Part shown: piece after piece, positions 16,831-25,106 of the stretch
Numbering within the stretch: the first letter of the stretch is position 1
Layout: every line of letters starts with the position of its first letter
DNA from: Mesorhizobium sp. 61-13
GTDB taxonomy: Bacteria > Pseudomonadota > Alphaproteobacteria > Rhizobiales > Rhizobiaceae
Reading direction: 5' to 3'
Assembly (NCBI GenBank): GCA_001897075.1
Contig: MKRZ01000029.1
Location: forward strand, 1-44,994
Length of the DNA stretch: 44,994 nt
Made by a program: the position numbers and the translations under genes
The notes under the pieces: model-generated
The model's input: the letters and a program-made list of their open reading frames with translations, nothing else
The model's database searches: none
Told to the model about the DNA's origin: nothing

Positions 16831-16851
16831 CGCCTGAAGCAGCTTCAGGCG
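16831..16851. promoter_or_regulatory. Perfect 21-base palindrome upstream of the DUF1194 gene
   Basis: CGCCTGAAGC (16831-16840), a single central A, and GCTTCAGGCG (16842-16851) form an uninterrupted palindrome about 46 bases upstream of the DUF1194 start codon. A one-base centre is too tight for an RNA hairpin with the full stem, so a dimeric DNA-binding protein site is more likely than a terminator. The surrounding gap 16786-17080 has no gene I can support. Confidence 0.5.
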
Positions 16852-17080
16852 GCTATGATCATGTTCGATTGCTAGTCCCGTCCGTAGAACGCAGCCCTCA
16901 CGGAACGCCCGCAACTATATCGTATATTCGCAATCACTGATAGAGACGTTCATATTGGCCGCGCCCAACGATGCCACGCCTTGCTTCGCTGTGGCCCAAC
17001 CTCTCCGATCAGCGAAAAGCGCTGGCGATTGCCCGGTGATTTGCGTATCACTCCGGCGCCCAGTGAACGGAATCCACATC

Positions 17081-18265
17081 ATGTTCGAAGACCTGCAAGC
17101 TGCTCCAGCCGACAAGATCCTGGCGTTGATCAGCGCCTATCGTGCCGACCCACGAACCGACAAGGTTGATCTGGGCGTTGGCGTCTATAAGGATCGCGAT
17201 GGCGCGACACCAGTCATGCGCGCTGTTCGAGAGGCCGAGAAACGCCTGTTGAACGAACAGAAATCGAAGACATATCTTGGACTTGCAGGTGATATCGACT
17301 TTAACGCTGCAATTGCGAAATTGGTTTTCGGCGAGCAGGCCGACATGTCGCGCATCCGGGCGGCACAGGCACCGGGCGGTTCGGGCGCACTGCGCCTCGT
17401 CGCGGAACTGCTGAAGCGCACCAAGAGCGACGCAACCGTGTGGATATCCAATCCGACATGGCCGAACCACATCCCCATGATGCGTGGCGCAGGCCTGCAA
17501 ATTCGCGAATACCCTTACTTCGACGCGGCCTCCGGTACCGTGCGCTTCGAGGCGATGCTGGAAGCGCTGGGGCAGGCAAACAGCGGCGACATCGTGTTGC
17601 TGCATGGGTGCTGCCATAACCCGACCGGGGCCAACCTTTCAGCCGCGCAATGGCAGTCGGTGGCCGACCTGCTGGTCAAGCGCGGCCTGCTGCCCTTTGT
17701 GGACATTGCCTATCAGGGCTTCGGAGAAGGCCTCGACGCCGATGCCGAGGGCTTGCGCATCCTTGCCGGCAAAGTGCCTGAAATGGTCGTGGCCGCCAGT
17801 TGCTCGAAGAACTTCGCCGTTTACCGCGACCGCGTCGGCGCAGCCATCGTCATGGGCAAGACCGGAGCCGAAGCAGACATTGCCATGAGCCAGGTGCTTT
17901 CAGCGGCCCGCACCATGTATTCCATGCCGCCGGATCACGGTGCCGCCGCCGTGCGCATAGTGCTGGCAGACCCCGAATTGCGGGCCAACTGGCAGGCCGA
18001 ACTTGAGGAAATGCGCCTGCGCATGTTGCGGCTTCGCGTTGCTTTTTCCGAAGCGCTTCGTCGCCAGTCGAATTCGGACCGCTTCGATTTCGTCGCCAGC
18101 CATCGCGGCATGTTCTCGCGCCTCGGCCTGACCGAAGCCCAGGTAGACCGGCTGCGCACCGAGCACGGCGTCTATATGGTCGGCGACAGCCGCATCAACG
18201 TCGCCGGCTTGCCGGAAGATAAGCTGGACTGGTTGGCCAAGGCCATCGTGTCGGTGCTGGATTAG
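17081..18265 (+). CDS. tyrB: Aromatic amino acid / aspartate aminotransferase
   Basis: A 394-residue PLP-dependent aminotransferase of the AspC/TyrB type (fold type I, class Ib). Landmarks: KVDLGVGVYKDRDG near the N-terminus, WISNPTWPNH (121-130), the LLHGCCHNPTG cofactor block (173-183), FVDIAYQGF (207-214), the Schiff-base Lys243 in SCSKNF, and Arg249 binding the phosphate. It exchanges amino groups between tyrosine, phenylalanine or aspartate and 2-oxoglutarate. Which substrate dominates cannot be decided from sequence alone. I used the ATG at 17081; the longer frame upstream lacks family similarity. It lies 15 bases before mazG, so the two are probably cotranscribed. Confidence 0.9.
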   Translation: MFEDLQAAPADKILALISAYRADPRTDKVDLGVGVYKDRDGATPVMRAVREAEKRLLNEQKSKTYLGLAGDIDFNAAIAKLVFGEQADMSRIRAAQAPGGSGALRLVAELLKRTKSDATVWISNPTWPNHIPMMRGAGLQIREYPYFDAASGTVRFEAMLEALGQANSGDIVLLHGCCHNPTGANLSAAQWQSVADLLVKRGLLPFVDIAYQGFGEGLDADAEGLRILAGKVPEMVVAASCSKNFAVYRDRVGAAIVMGKTGAEADIAMSQVLSAARTMYSMPPDHGAAAVRIVLADPELRANWQAELEEMRLRMLRLRVAFSEALRRQSNSDRFDFVASHRGMFSRLGLTEAQVDRLRTEHGVYMVGDSRINVAGLPEDKLDWLAKAIVSVLD

Positions 18266-18280
18266 GGCAAGGTCCTGGCG

Positions 18281-19105
18281 ATGAAACCCTCAAAGGATAT
18301 TTCCCGGCTTATCGAGATCATGGCCGCGCTTCGTGCGCCCAAGACCGGCTGCCCGTGGGATATCGAGCAGGATTTCAATACCATCGCGCCCTACACCATT
18401 GAGGAAGCCTATGAGGTGGCCGACGCCATCCAGCGCGGCGATCTCGATGACCTGCGTGAGGAACTCGGCGACCTGTTGTTGCAGGTCGTCTATCACGCCC
18501 AAATGGCCGAGGAAGCCAACGAGTTTGCCTTTCCCGATGTCGTCGAGGCCATCACCACCAAGATGATCCGCCGCCATCCGCACGTCTTCGGCGACGAGAA
18601 GGCCCGCAGCGCCGGCATGGCCAAGGGCATGTGGGAAAAGATCAAGGCCGAGGAGAAGGCCGAGAAGCGCCAGGCGCGGCTTGCGCGCGGCCTCGATCCC
18701 GAAGATCACGGCAAAGGCTATCTCGACAGCGTACCGGTCAACCTGCCCGCGCTGACCCGCGCCCTGAAGCTGCAGGAAAAGGCTTCGCGCGTCGGCTTCG
18801 ACTGGGGCGAGGCAGCGCCGATCCTCGACAAGATCGAGGAAGAGATCGCAGAATTGCGCGAAGCGCTGGCCAGCGGCGACACAGCTTCAATCAAGGATGA
18901 ATTCGGCGACACGCTGTTTGCGCTGGTCAACCTTGGCCGTCATCTGAAGCTCGATTCGGAAGCGGCGCTCAGCGGCACCAACGACAAGTTCCGCCAGCGC
19001 TTTCATCACGTCGAGCAGGCATTGAAGGACAACGGCCATTCCCTGGAAGCGGCGACGCTGGAGGAAATGGAAGCCCTTTGGCAGCAGGCCAAAGGCAAAG
19101 CCTGA
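18281..19105 (+). CDS. mazG: Nucleoside triphosphate pyrophosphohydrolase MazG
   Basis: A 274-residue, two-domain MazG. The N-terminal domain carries CPWD (24-27), EEAYEVADAI (41-50; E41, E42, E45) and EELGDLLLQVVYH (60-72; E60, E61, D64), the EExxE/ExxD metal site. The C-terminal domain repeats it as IEEEIAELREAL and DEFGDTLFALVNLGRH. It hydrolyses NTPs to NMP and pyrophosphate, clearing damaged nucleotides. Length is normal for proteobacterial MazG. The stop lies one base from the convergent hflX stop. Confidence 0.94.
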   Translation: MKPSKDISRLIEIMAALRAPKTGCPWDIEQDFNTIAPYTIEEAYEVADAIQRGDLDDLREELGDLLLQVVYHAQMAEEANEFAFPDVVEAITTKMIRRHPHVFGDEKARSAGMAKGMWEKIKAEEKAEKRQARLARGLDPEDHGKGYLDSVPVNLPALTRALKLQEKASRVGFDWGEAAPILDKIEEEIAELREALASGDTASIKDEFGDTLFALVNLGRHLKLDSEAALSGTNDKFRQRFHHVEQALKDNGHSLEAATLEEMEALWQQAKGKA

Positions 19106-19106
19106 C

Positions 19107-20498
19107 CTACTGGTTCTTGGAACTGCCCTGGATCAGCCGGTTCTGGATTTCGTCGCGAGCGCTCTTGGTCGCCCTCAGAGAAATCGTCACGCTGCCGTCC
19201 TCATTGTCCGTCCGCGCCGTCACTTCACCATTGCGGTAAAGCCAATCGACCATTCCGAACTGGCTTGGAGCCAGTGTCACGGTGAGCGACGCCAGTTCGC
19301 CGGATACGCGCGCTTCTATCGTTTCCTTGAGCGCCTCGAAGCCTTCGCCGGTGATGGCCGAGATCGCTATCGGCTTTGTACCTTCGCGAACCTGCGCCTC
19401 TTCCAGAAGCCGCGAGCGGTTGCCTTCGTCCAACAAGTCGATCTTGTTCCAGACCTCGATCACCCGCCGGTCGTCGTTCGCATCGACACCGAGATCGTCG
19501 AGAATGCGTTCGACGTCTTCCGCCTGCGCTGCGGTATCGGGATCGGAAATGTCGCGCAGGTGGATGACGAGGTCCGCTTCCACCACTTCTTCCAGCGTCG
19601 CACGAAACGCGGCAATCAGATGTGTCGGCAGGTCCGAGATGAACCCCACCGTATCGGACAAGATCACAGGCGTCCCGTGCGGCAGGCGCAAGCGCCTCAG
19701 CGTCGGGTCGAGCGTTGCAAACAGCATGTCCTCGGCAAGCACCCCTGCCCCGGTCAGCTTGTTGAACAGCGTAGACTTGCCGGCATTGGTGTAGCCGACA
19801 ATGGCTACCACCGGAAACGGCACCTTCTTGCGCTTGGCGCGGTGCAGGTCGCGCGTGCGCCGCACCGTCTCCAGTTCGCGCTTCAGCTTGACGATCTTGT
19901 CCTGCAGAACGCGCCGGTCGGCCTCGATCTGCGTTTCGCCCGGACCGCCAAGGAAACCCGCGCCGCCGCGCTGCCGTTCAAGGTGGGTCCAGCTCCGAAC
20001 CAGCCGGCCCTTCTGATAATTCAGATGCGCCAGTTCGACCTGCAGCGTGCCTTCCTTGGTGCGGGCGCGCTCACCGAAAATCTCGAGGATAAGTCCGGTG
20101 CGGTCGAGCACCTTGACGTTCATTTCCTTCTCGAGATTGCGCTGCTGCACCGGCGTTAGCGGATGGTCGACGATGACCAGTTCCGCGTGCTTGTCCTTCA
20201 CGATATCAGCGAACTCGGCCACCTTGCCACTGCCGAGCAATGTCGCCGGGCGCGGGTCGTTGACGGTGACCACGGCAGAATGAACAGGCTCGAGATCGAT
20301 GGCCCGCGTCAACCCAACTGCTTCGTCGTGTCGAGCTTCGGGAGACCTGCTCAGGCGTGGCCGGCCGCCATCGTCCGCAGTGGCGCGGGTAACCACGGGC
20401 ACAATGACAACGGCGCGGGTTGGCGCCTTCTTGCCATCCCCGCCATTGCTGTCAGGTCGCGTTCCGGATTTTCCCGCCGCGTCGTCAGTACGTGCCAA
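19107..20498 (-). CDS. hflX: Ribosome-associated GTPase HflX
   Basis: A 463-residue HflX GTPase. An N-terminal HflX domain has HPLTPVQQRNLE, VLDRTGLILEIFGERA and the glycine-rich ERQRGGAGFLGGPGETQIE linker. The G domain then has G1 GYTNAGKST (235-243), G3 DTVGFI and G4 NKID. HflX binds the 50S subunit and splits stalled or heat-damaged ribosomes. The best start is a TTG at 20498 directly after the hfq stop, with no spacer base. No in-frame ATG precedes the conserved region, so initiation probably depends on translation of hfq. The first ~60 residues are low-complexity and poorly conserved. Confidence 0.92.
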   Translation of the reverse strand: MARTDDAAGKSGTRPDSNGGDGKKAPTRAVVIVPVVTRATADDGGRPRLSRSPEARHDEAVGLTRAIDLEPVHSAVVTVNDPRPATLLGSGKVAEFADIVKDKHAELVIVDHPLTPVQQRNLEKEMNVKVLDRTGLILEIFGERARTKEGTLQVELAHLNYQKGRLVRSWTHLERQRGGAGFLGGPGETQIEADRRVLQDKIVKLKRELETVRRTRDLHRAKRKKVPFPVVAIVGYTNAGKSTLFNKLTGAGVLAEDMLFATLDPTLRRLRLPHGTPVILSDTVGFISDLPTHLIAAFRATLEEVVEADLVIHLRDISDPDTAAQAEDVERILDDLGVDANDDRRVIEVWNKIDLLDEGNRSRLLEEAQVREGTKPIAISAITGEGFEALKETIEARVSGELASLTVTLAPSQFGMVDWLYRNGEVTARTDNEDGSVTISLRATKSARDEIQNRLIQGSSKNQ

Positions 20499-20744
20499 TC
20501 AGCCGCCCTGGCTTTCCTCGCCATCGAACATCTGAACCGGCTGGCTCGGCATGATCGTGGAAATGGCGTGCTTGTAGACAAGCTGGGAGTGACCGTCGCG
20601 CCGCAGAAGGACGCAGAAATTGTCGAACGAGGTCACCACACCGGTCAGCTTCACGCCGTTTATCAGGAAAATGGTAAGTGGGTTTTTGCTCTTGCGAACA
20701 GAATTCAGGAACAGGTCCTGAAGATTTTGCGAACGTTCCGCCAT
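20499..20744 (-). CDS. hfq: RNA chaperone Hfq
   Basis: An 81-residue Sm-like RNA chaperone. The Sm1 part is NVxDxFLN-like [20 protein letters not shown], and the Sm2 part is [11 protein letters not shown] with the YKHA motif that contacts RNA. The short acidic C-terminal tail is usual in alphaproteobacteria. It acts as a hexamer that brings small RNAs and mRNAs together and affects their stability. It is directly followed by hflX, the conserved hfq-hflX pair of proteobacteria. The gap upstream (20745-20889) presumably holds its promoter. Confidence 0.96.
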   Translation of the reverse strand: MAERSQNLQDLFLNSVRKSKNPLTIFLINGVKLTGVVTSFDNFCVLLRRDGHSQLVYKHAISTIMPSQPVQMFDGEESQGG

Positions 20745-20889
20745 TGTTCTTATCTTCCCGCCGGATCCCCTTCCATTTGCGAGTCAGTGCGCCAAAATAA
20801 GAAGCGCATGTCAAGCTCGCAAACGCCCTTGCCGTCTGGGACGACAAGCAGAACGAGATATATTTCTGTTGTTTCCACCTTTGCGGTTA

Positions 20890-21753
20890 TCAGGCCGGAC
20901 TTTTTTCCGCAATGTCAAAAAATGCCTGCCGCAATGAAAGTGTTATAGTGCCAGGATGGCCATTCGCAACCGGTTGGCCGTCGATTTCAACTATCGGCAT
21001 CGCAATTGTGGTGGCTGAAGACAGGAACACCTCGCGCGCAGCTTTGGCCTCGGCCACGCTAAATCCGCGTTCTTCTATCTTGTAGCCAAGCTTGGTTGCG
21101 ACATCGAAAAGCGTCGTGCGCGTGATGCCCCGCAAAATGCCGTGGTCGGCCGGCCGGGTCACCAGCACGCCATCCTTGGTGACGATCCACGCGTTGGACG
21201 AGCCGCCTTCCTTCACCTTGCCCTCGGTATCGACAAACCACGCCTCCTGGCAGCCAGCTTCCTTTGCCTTCTGCTTGGCAAGCACGTTCGGCAGCAGCCC
21301 GGTCGACTTGATGTCGACGCGGTCCCAGCGATTCTCCGGCACGGTAATGACTTTCAGGCCGTTCTCGACCTTCTTCGCAACAGTGGTCACGTCCACCTTG
21401 CGCGCAATCACCACCAGCGAAGGCTGAAGATCAGACGGCGGGAAAACAAAGTCGCGGCTGGCAACGCCCCGCGTCACCTGCACATAGACGAGGCCGTTCA
21501 CCACCCGGTTGCGCCGAATGACCTCGCGTATGACGACCATGAGCGCGTTCCGCGTCATCGGCCAGGCGATGGAAAGCTCAGTCAGCGAGCGGTTCAGCCG
21601 ATCGAGGTGCCGGGTCATATCGACGATGAAACCGCGCGAAATCTCGCAGACTTCGTAGACGCCGTCACCGAACTGATAGCCGCGATCCTCGATATGCACC
21701 GAAGCGTCTCTATGGGCGACGTAACGCCCGTTCACGTAGGAAATGCGTGGCAT
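20890..21753 (-). CDS. dat: D-amino acid aminotransferase
   Basis: A 287-residue fold-type IV PLP aminotransferase, the usual length for Dat. Landmarks are the N-terminal YVNGRYVAHRDASVHIEDRGYQFGDGVYEV block (starting near residue 5), the catalytic lysine in VDIKSTGLLPNVLAKQKAKE (about 143), EGGSSNAWIV, and the TRTTLFDVA phosphate-binding helix. It interconverts D-alanine and 2-oxoglutarate with pyruvate and D-glutamate, feeding peptidoglycan precursors. It is distinct from IlvE by the short length and IKST motif. The ATG at 21753 fits the family length; a longer frame (to 21840) has no supporting ribosome-binding site. A terminator at 21875-21906 separates it from dapB-like. Confidence 0.88.
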   Translation of the reverse strand: MPRISYVNGRYVAHRDASVHIEDRGYQFGDGVYEVCEISRGFIVDMTRHLDRLNRSLTELSIAWPMTRNALMVVIREVIRRNRVVNGLVYVQVTRGVASRDFVFPPSDLQPSLVVIARKVDVTTVAKKVENGLKVITVPENRWDRVDIKSTGLLPNVLAKQKAKEAGCQEAWFVDTEGKVKEGGSSNAWIVTKDGVLVTRPADHGILRGITRTTLFDVATKLGYKIEERGFSVAEAKAAREVFLSSATTIAMPIVEIDGQPVANGHPGTITLSLRQAFFDIAEKSPA

Positions 21754-21874
21754 GCCGGTCTCACGGAGGGTTTCGCCCCTCATTACGTGATTCCGCGCAG
21801 CACGTAACGCAGAAACCACGTTCCACGGCGGCTGGCTCACCGCTCAGGACCGCGTGGATACCCCTCCAAGGGCC

Positions 21875-21906
21875 AAAAACAAAAAAGCGGAGCACAAGCC
21901 CCGCTT
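21875..21906 (-). terminator. Rho-independent terminator after the dapB-like gene
   Basis: On the minus strand a 9-base stem (21906-21898 with 21893-21885, one G-U pair, 4-base loop) is followed by a T-rich run (complement of 21886-21875). It is a textbook intrinsic terminator and ends transcription from the dapB-like gene before dat. The stretch 21907-22049 between them holds nothing I recognise. Confidence 0.85.
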
Positions 21907-22049
21907 CCTCGTCTGTCGAGGTCTGCCGCCGGTCCATCCGCGGTCGGCATCCAGTCGACACCTGCGTTCTACCGAAGCAATGTTACGGCAATACGACAGG
22001 CAAAATCATACTGCGGCCGCGATGGTTAACGGTTCGTTTCCTCGCACCC

Positions 22050-22856
22050 TCAGTCCATCAGCGCATCCAGCCCGCGCACCAGTCCCTTGATGCTGCCAAC
22101 GCGCCGGATGGCCAGCAGTGTCCCGGCGACATAAGGCGCAGCCGACGATCCGGCATCGTGGCGGATCGTCAGGCGCTCGTCCGGCAGGCCGAACAGCGCT
22201 TCGCAGGAAAGGATGTAGGACGGCAGCCTCAGCGCATGCACCTGCACGCCCTCGCCGGCGCCTACCGTACCGCCGCGCGTTTCCGGCACGCCGGAGACTT
22301 CGGCCTTGGGCCGCGCGGATGATTTTCCGCGAACCTCTGCCAATGCCTCTGCCAGTTCGCGCGCCGTACCTGACGGAGCGTCCGGCTTCTTGGCGCTGGC
22401 ATAGTCGATCACCTCGACATCTGGCACGTACTTCGCTGCCATCAAGGCAAATCGCTTCATCAGCGTGGCAGTGATGGAAAAATTGCCGGCCGCCAGCACG
22501 CCGACGCCGTTGGCGCGGGCCGCCGCATCGATTTCCGCGTAATCCGACGCCCCCAACCCGGAGGTGCCGATCACCACGTGTCGGCCCTTTGAAATCGCCA
22601 GCAAGGTGTTTGCCTTCACGACATTCGGCTTGGTGTAGTCGACCACCACATCGGACGGGGCGCCGAGCGCCTTTTCCAGCGAACCGGCCACGACAACGCC
22701 GTTCGCATCTATCCCAACTGCGCTGCCCGCATCCTGGCCAGCTGCGCTGCGCGAGACAGCCCCGGCTAGCGTAAAGTCCTTTTGCGCAATGATGGCGGGG
22801 ATGAGCGCCTTGCCGACCCACCCCGTCGCTCCAGCCATGACCACCCGGATCGCCAT
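22050..22856 (-). CDS. DapB-family (dihydrodipicolinate reductase-like) protein lacking the catalytic His pair
   Basis: A 268-residue protein with the DapB fold: the N-terminal dinucleotide motif AGATGWVG (8-15), VVDYTKPNVV (71-80), IGTSGLG (96-102), AAGNFS (122-127) and the conserved DAPSGTA (159-165). In DapB that last segment is preceded by HHRHK, whose first two histidines serve in catalysis and substrate binding; here residues 153-157 read ASAKK. Lys157 is kept, but both histidines are gone. The later GDIVGEH region is also replaced (LPSYILSCE). I therefore do not call it a functional dapB. It is probably a paralogue with another imine or keto substrate. ATG at 22856 follows AAAGGAAC. 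It is monocistronic, with its own terminator. Confidence 0.8.
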   Translation of the reverse strand: MAIRVVMAGATGWVGKALIPAIIAQKDFTLAGAVSRSAAGQDAGSAVGIDANGVVVAGSLEKALGAPSDVVVDYTKPNVVKANTLLAISKGRHVVIGTSGLGASDYAEIDAAARANGVGVLAAGNFSITATLMKRFALMAAKYVPDVEVIDYASAKKPDAPSGTARELAEALAEVRGKSSARPKAEVSGVPETRGGTVGAGEGVQVHALRLPSYILSCEALFGLPDERLTIRHDAGSSAAPYVAGTLLAIRRVGSIKGLVRGLDALMD

Positions 22857-22903
22857 TCCCGTTCCTTTCACATCTTTCAGATTTGCCAGCACGGGAAACC
22901 AAT

Positions 22904-22930
22904 AGGGCCCGGCTAGTCAAGCCGGGCCCT
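22904..22930 (-). terminator. GC-rich stem-loop downstream of the OmpA-domain gene
   Basis: A perfect 10-base stem, AGGGCCCGGC (22904-22913) with 22921-22930, around a 7-base loop, lies in the gap between the OmpA-domain gene and the dapB-like gene. On the minus strand only a weak T-rich stretch follows, so termination efficiency is uncertain. Confidence 0.65.
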
Positions 22931-22988
22931 TGATAGGTTGTTGTGCCAGAACGGTCGGTCGCCTCACTCGGCAACCCCTATTAGTGCG

Positions 22989-23546
22989 TCACCGCAGGAA
23001 GCTGTCGATGCGCCGCAAGGTCACGCGACGGTTGCGCCAGTTTTCGTTCTGCGTCGGCACCAGCAGGAATTCCTCGCCGTATCCGACCGTCTCCAGCGAC
23101 CGTGAGGGAACACCAAACTCGCGAACCAGCACACGCTTCAGCGAGTCGGCGCGGCGCTCGGAAAGCACCTGGTTGGAGGCAAACGAACCAACGGCATCGG
23201 TATGTCCCTCGATCAATATCGTCGCACGCCGGTCGCGCCGCAGAATGCGGTTCAGTCCATCCGCGATGTTCTCGACCTTACGGTACTGGGAGAACGGAAT
23301 TTCCGCCGAGCCGAACTCGAAATTGATCGACTGGATGTCGATTGAAGGTGCCGCGCGCCGCAGATCCGGGCGACGCTTGAACTCACGCACCGTCACCCGC
23401 TTATTGGGCTGCAACTGGATGCGCGGCGCAACTTCGAGCTGGCGTTCGATCTGCGTCGCCGAAGGCGTGGTCGCCTGGGCAAATGCCACGCCCGGCATCA
23501 TCAGGGCAGCAAGCAGTCCAGTCGCAACGGTACGGCGGTTCAGCAT
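22989..23546 (-). CDS. OmpA C-terminal domain protein, exported
   Basis: A 185-residue protein with a Sec signal peptide (about 1-24, ending VAFAQ) and an OmpA-like peptidoglycan-binding domain covering about 75-180. Landmarks are INFEFGSAEIPFSQYRKVENI, LIEGHTDAVGSFASNQVLSERRAD (as block; HTDxxG and LSxxRA), and NRRVTLRRID. There is no N-terminal beta-barrel, and no lipobox Cys at the cleavage site. It is probably a soluble periplasmic protein that tethers to diaminopimelate in peptidoglycan. I placed the start at 23546 after AGAAGGAGAAC. The frame is open further upstream, but that part overlaps the GNAT gene. Confidence 0.87.
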   Translation of the reverse strand: MLNRRTVATGLLAALMMPGVAFAQATTPSATQIERQLEVAPRIQLQPNKRVTVREFKRRPDLRRAAPSIDIQSINFEFGSAEIPFSQYRKVENIADGLNRILRRDRRATILIEGHTDAVGSFASNQVLSERRADSLKRVLVREFGVPSRSLETVGYGEEFLLVPTQNENWRNRRVTLRRIDSFLR

Positions 23547-23638
23547 GATGTTCTCCTTCTCGTCACCCCGGCACCCCGCCGGTTCGTTCATGCGAACAAC
23601 ATTGCAAAGCAAATCTGAAACAGGAATGAACGGCTCGT

Positions 23639-24202
23639 TCAGGGTCGCATCACGCTTGCCGAGCGCTCGGCAAAGGGCATCGGATGCACGATCTCTTTCT
23701 TCTGCCCCACCGGCTTGAACCCCAGCTTCTGGTAAAGCGGCAGTGCTGCCGGATGGTCCAGCGTACAAGTCTGCACCGTCACCCGCTTCGGCCCCAGCGC
23801 CCAGCAGGCAGAGATCGCGGTGCCAAGGAACCAACGCCCCAGTCCTTGTCCGGTGGCATGGTCCATCATGCCGAAATAGGCAAGCTCCACCTCGTCGGGC
23901 AGGTGCGGCTTGAGGTCGAAGAATCCGGCCGGCGAGCCGTCGAGGTAAAGCACGCTGATCTCGCGGTCCTCGTGATGAATGCCGGCAGCCAGTTCCTCGT
24001 CGCTCATGCGCAGTATGTTCACCCAGTGCCATTTCCTGCCCACCCGGTCTGCCAGGTAGCGGTAGAAATGCAGCGGCATCTCCTTTGCCCTCAGCAAGGC
24101 GATCTGCCGGTTGTAAGGCACCGTCGGCGGATAAGCCGGCGGAGCATCCATCTCAAGGAACGTAACCGTCACTTCGATGCTGTCAGGAACGCCTTCATCC
24201 AT
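23639..24202 (-). CDS. GNAT-family N-acetyltransferase
   Basis: A 187-residue acetyltransferase of the GNAT fold. The acetyl-CoA loop is seen in HATGQGLGRWFLGTAI (about 125-140; GxGLG/R form), followed by a VTVQTCTLDHPAALPLYQKLGFKPVG block with the conserved Asn/Asp-Tyr region. The N-terminal part has DREISVLYLDGSPAGFFDL. The acceptor substrate is unknown. The ATG at 24202 lies five bases after the sseA stop, and AAGGAT inside the end of sseA can serve as its ribosome-binding site. It is the last gene of the cysK-alaX-sseA operon. Confidence 0.85.
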   Translation of the reverse strand: MDEGVPDSIEVTVTFLEMDAPPAYPPTVPYNRQIALLRAKEMPLHFYRYLADRVGRKWHWVNILRMSDEELAAGIHHEDREISVLYLDGSPAGFFDLKPHLPDEVELAYFGMMDHATGQGLGRWFLGTAISACWALGPKRVTVQTCTLDHPAALPLYQKLGFKPVGQKKEIVHPMPFAERSASVMRP

Positions 24203-24207
24203 GAAGA

Positions 24208-25059
24208 TCAATCCTTGCCGGTTGCGACTGGCGTATCTGCCAACCCGCCCCATTCGGTCCACGAGCCGTCGTAGAGGCGATTGTCGGTGTGGCCGAGCGT
24301 CTCCAGCGCGAGAGTGATCGCGGCAGCGGTCACGCCGGAACCGCACGACGTCACGACCGGCTTCGAAAGGTCGATGCCGGCTCCCTCGAATATCTCGCGC
24401 AGGCGCGCCTTGGGCAGCAACTGGCCGTTCTCCGAAAGCACCGACACCGGAACGTTGCGCGCGCCGGGCATATGGCCGGAGCGGACGCCTGCCCTAGGCT
24501 CCGGCTCGGTGCCGGCAAAACGCCCCGCCCCGCGGGCGTCGGCAATCTGGCTTTCCCTGGTCTCGACGATGCGGCGCATGTCGGCAAGGCTGGCAACACG
24601 GGCCTCGTCGAACTCGGCGTGGAAGATGCAAGGCGCAATCTTGGTGATGTCTGCGGTAACCGGTCGGCCCGATCCCTTCCAGCCGTCGAACCCGCCGTCC
24701 AGCACATAGACCTGGAACACCCCCATCACCCTGAACATCCACCAAGCCCGAGGTGCTGAAAAGAAACCGGGGCCGTCATAGACGACGATGGTGTCGTCCG
24801 CCGAAATGCCCAGCGTGCCGACGAAGCGGGCGAAATCCTGCGGCGAAGGCAGCGTATGCGGCAGGTTGGATGAATTGTCCGACACCGCATCCTGGTCGAA
24901 GAACACCGCGCCCGGAATGTGCCCGGCTTCATATTCGCCACGGGCGTTGCGCTTTTGCGCCGGCAAGTACCACGAGGCATCGACAATGGTTATCCCGGGC
25001 TCGCCAAGCCGCTCCTGCAACCAATCGGCGTCAACGGTGAACGGGCTGTCCTCGGCCAT
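24208..25059 (-). CDS. sseA: 3-mercaptopyruvate sulfurtransferase
   Basis: A 283-residue tandem-rhodanese protein. The N-terminal inactive domain covers about 5-130 and the catalytic one about 155-280. Active-site Cys239 sits in TSCGSGVTA, whose CGSGV form marks mercaptopyruvate sulfurtransferases rather than thiosulfate rhodaneses (CRxGx). It moves sulfur from 3-mercaptopyruvate to thiols, cyanide or proteins. The start at 25059 follows GAGGAGACC; a longer frame to 25110 would overlap alaX. It lies in an operon with cysteine synthase, which fits cysteine and sulfur handling. Confidence 0.92.
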   Translation of the reverse strand: MAEDSPFTVDADWLQERLGEPGITIVDASWYLPAQKRNARGEYEAGHIPGAVFFDQDAVSDNSSNLPHTLPSPQDFARFVGTLGISADDTIVVYDGPGFFSAPRAWWMFRVMGVFQVYVLDGGFDGWKGSGRPVTADITKIAPCIFHAEFDEARVASLADMRRIVETRESQIADARGAGRFAGTEPEPRAGVRSGHMPGARNVPVSVLSENGQLLPKARLREIFEGAGIDLSKPVVTSCGSGVTAAAITLALETLGHTDNRLYDGSWTEWGGLADTPVATGKD

Positions 25060-25106
25060 GTGGTCTCCTCTTGTCGCAAGAAACTGTGCGCGGAATGGGT
25101 TTGTGG

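Noticed and set aside
22050..22856. Annotating this gene simply as dapB
   Set aside because: The catalytic His pair is absent; family membership is clear but the lysine-pathway function is not supported.
22006..22974. A 322-codon minus-strand frame over the dapB-like gene
   Set aside because: Out-of-frame shadow; the alternative frame carries the DapB motifs.
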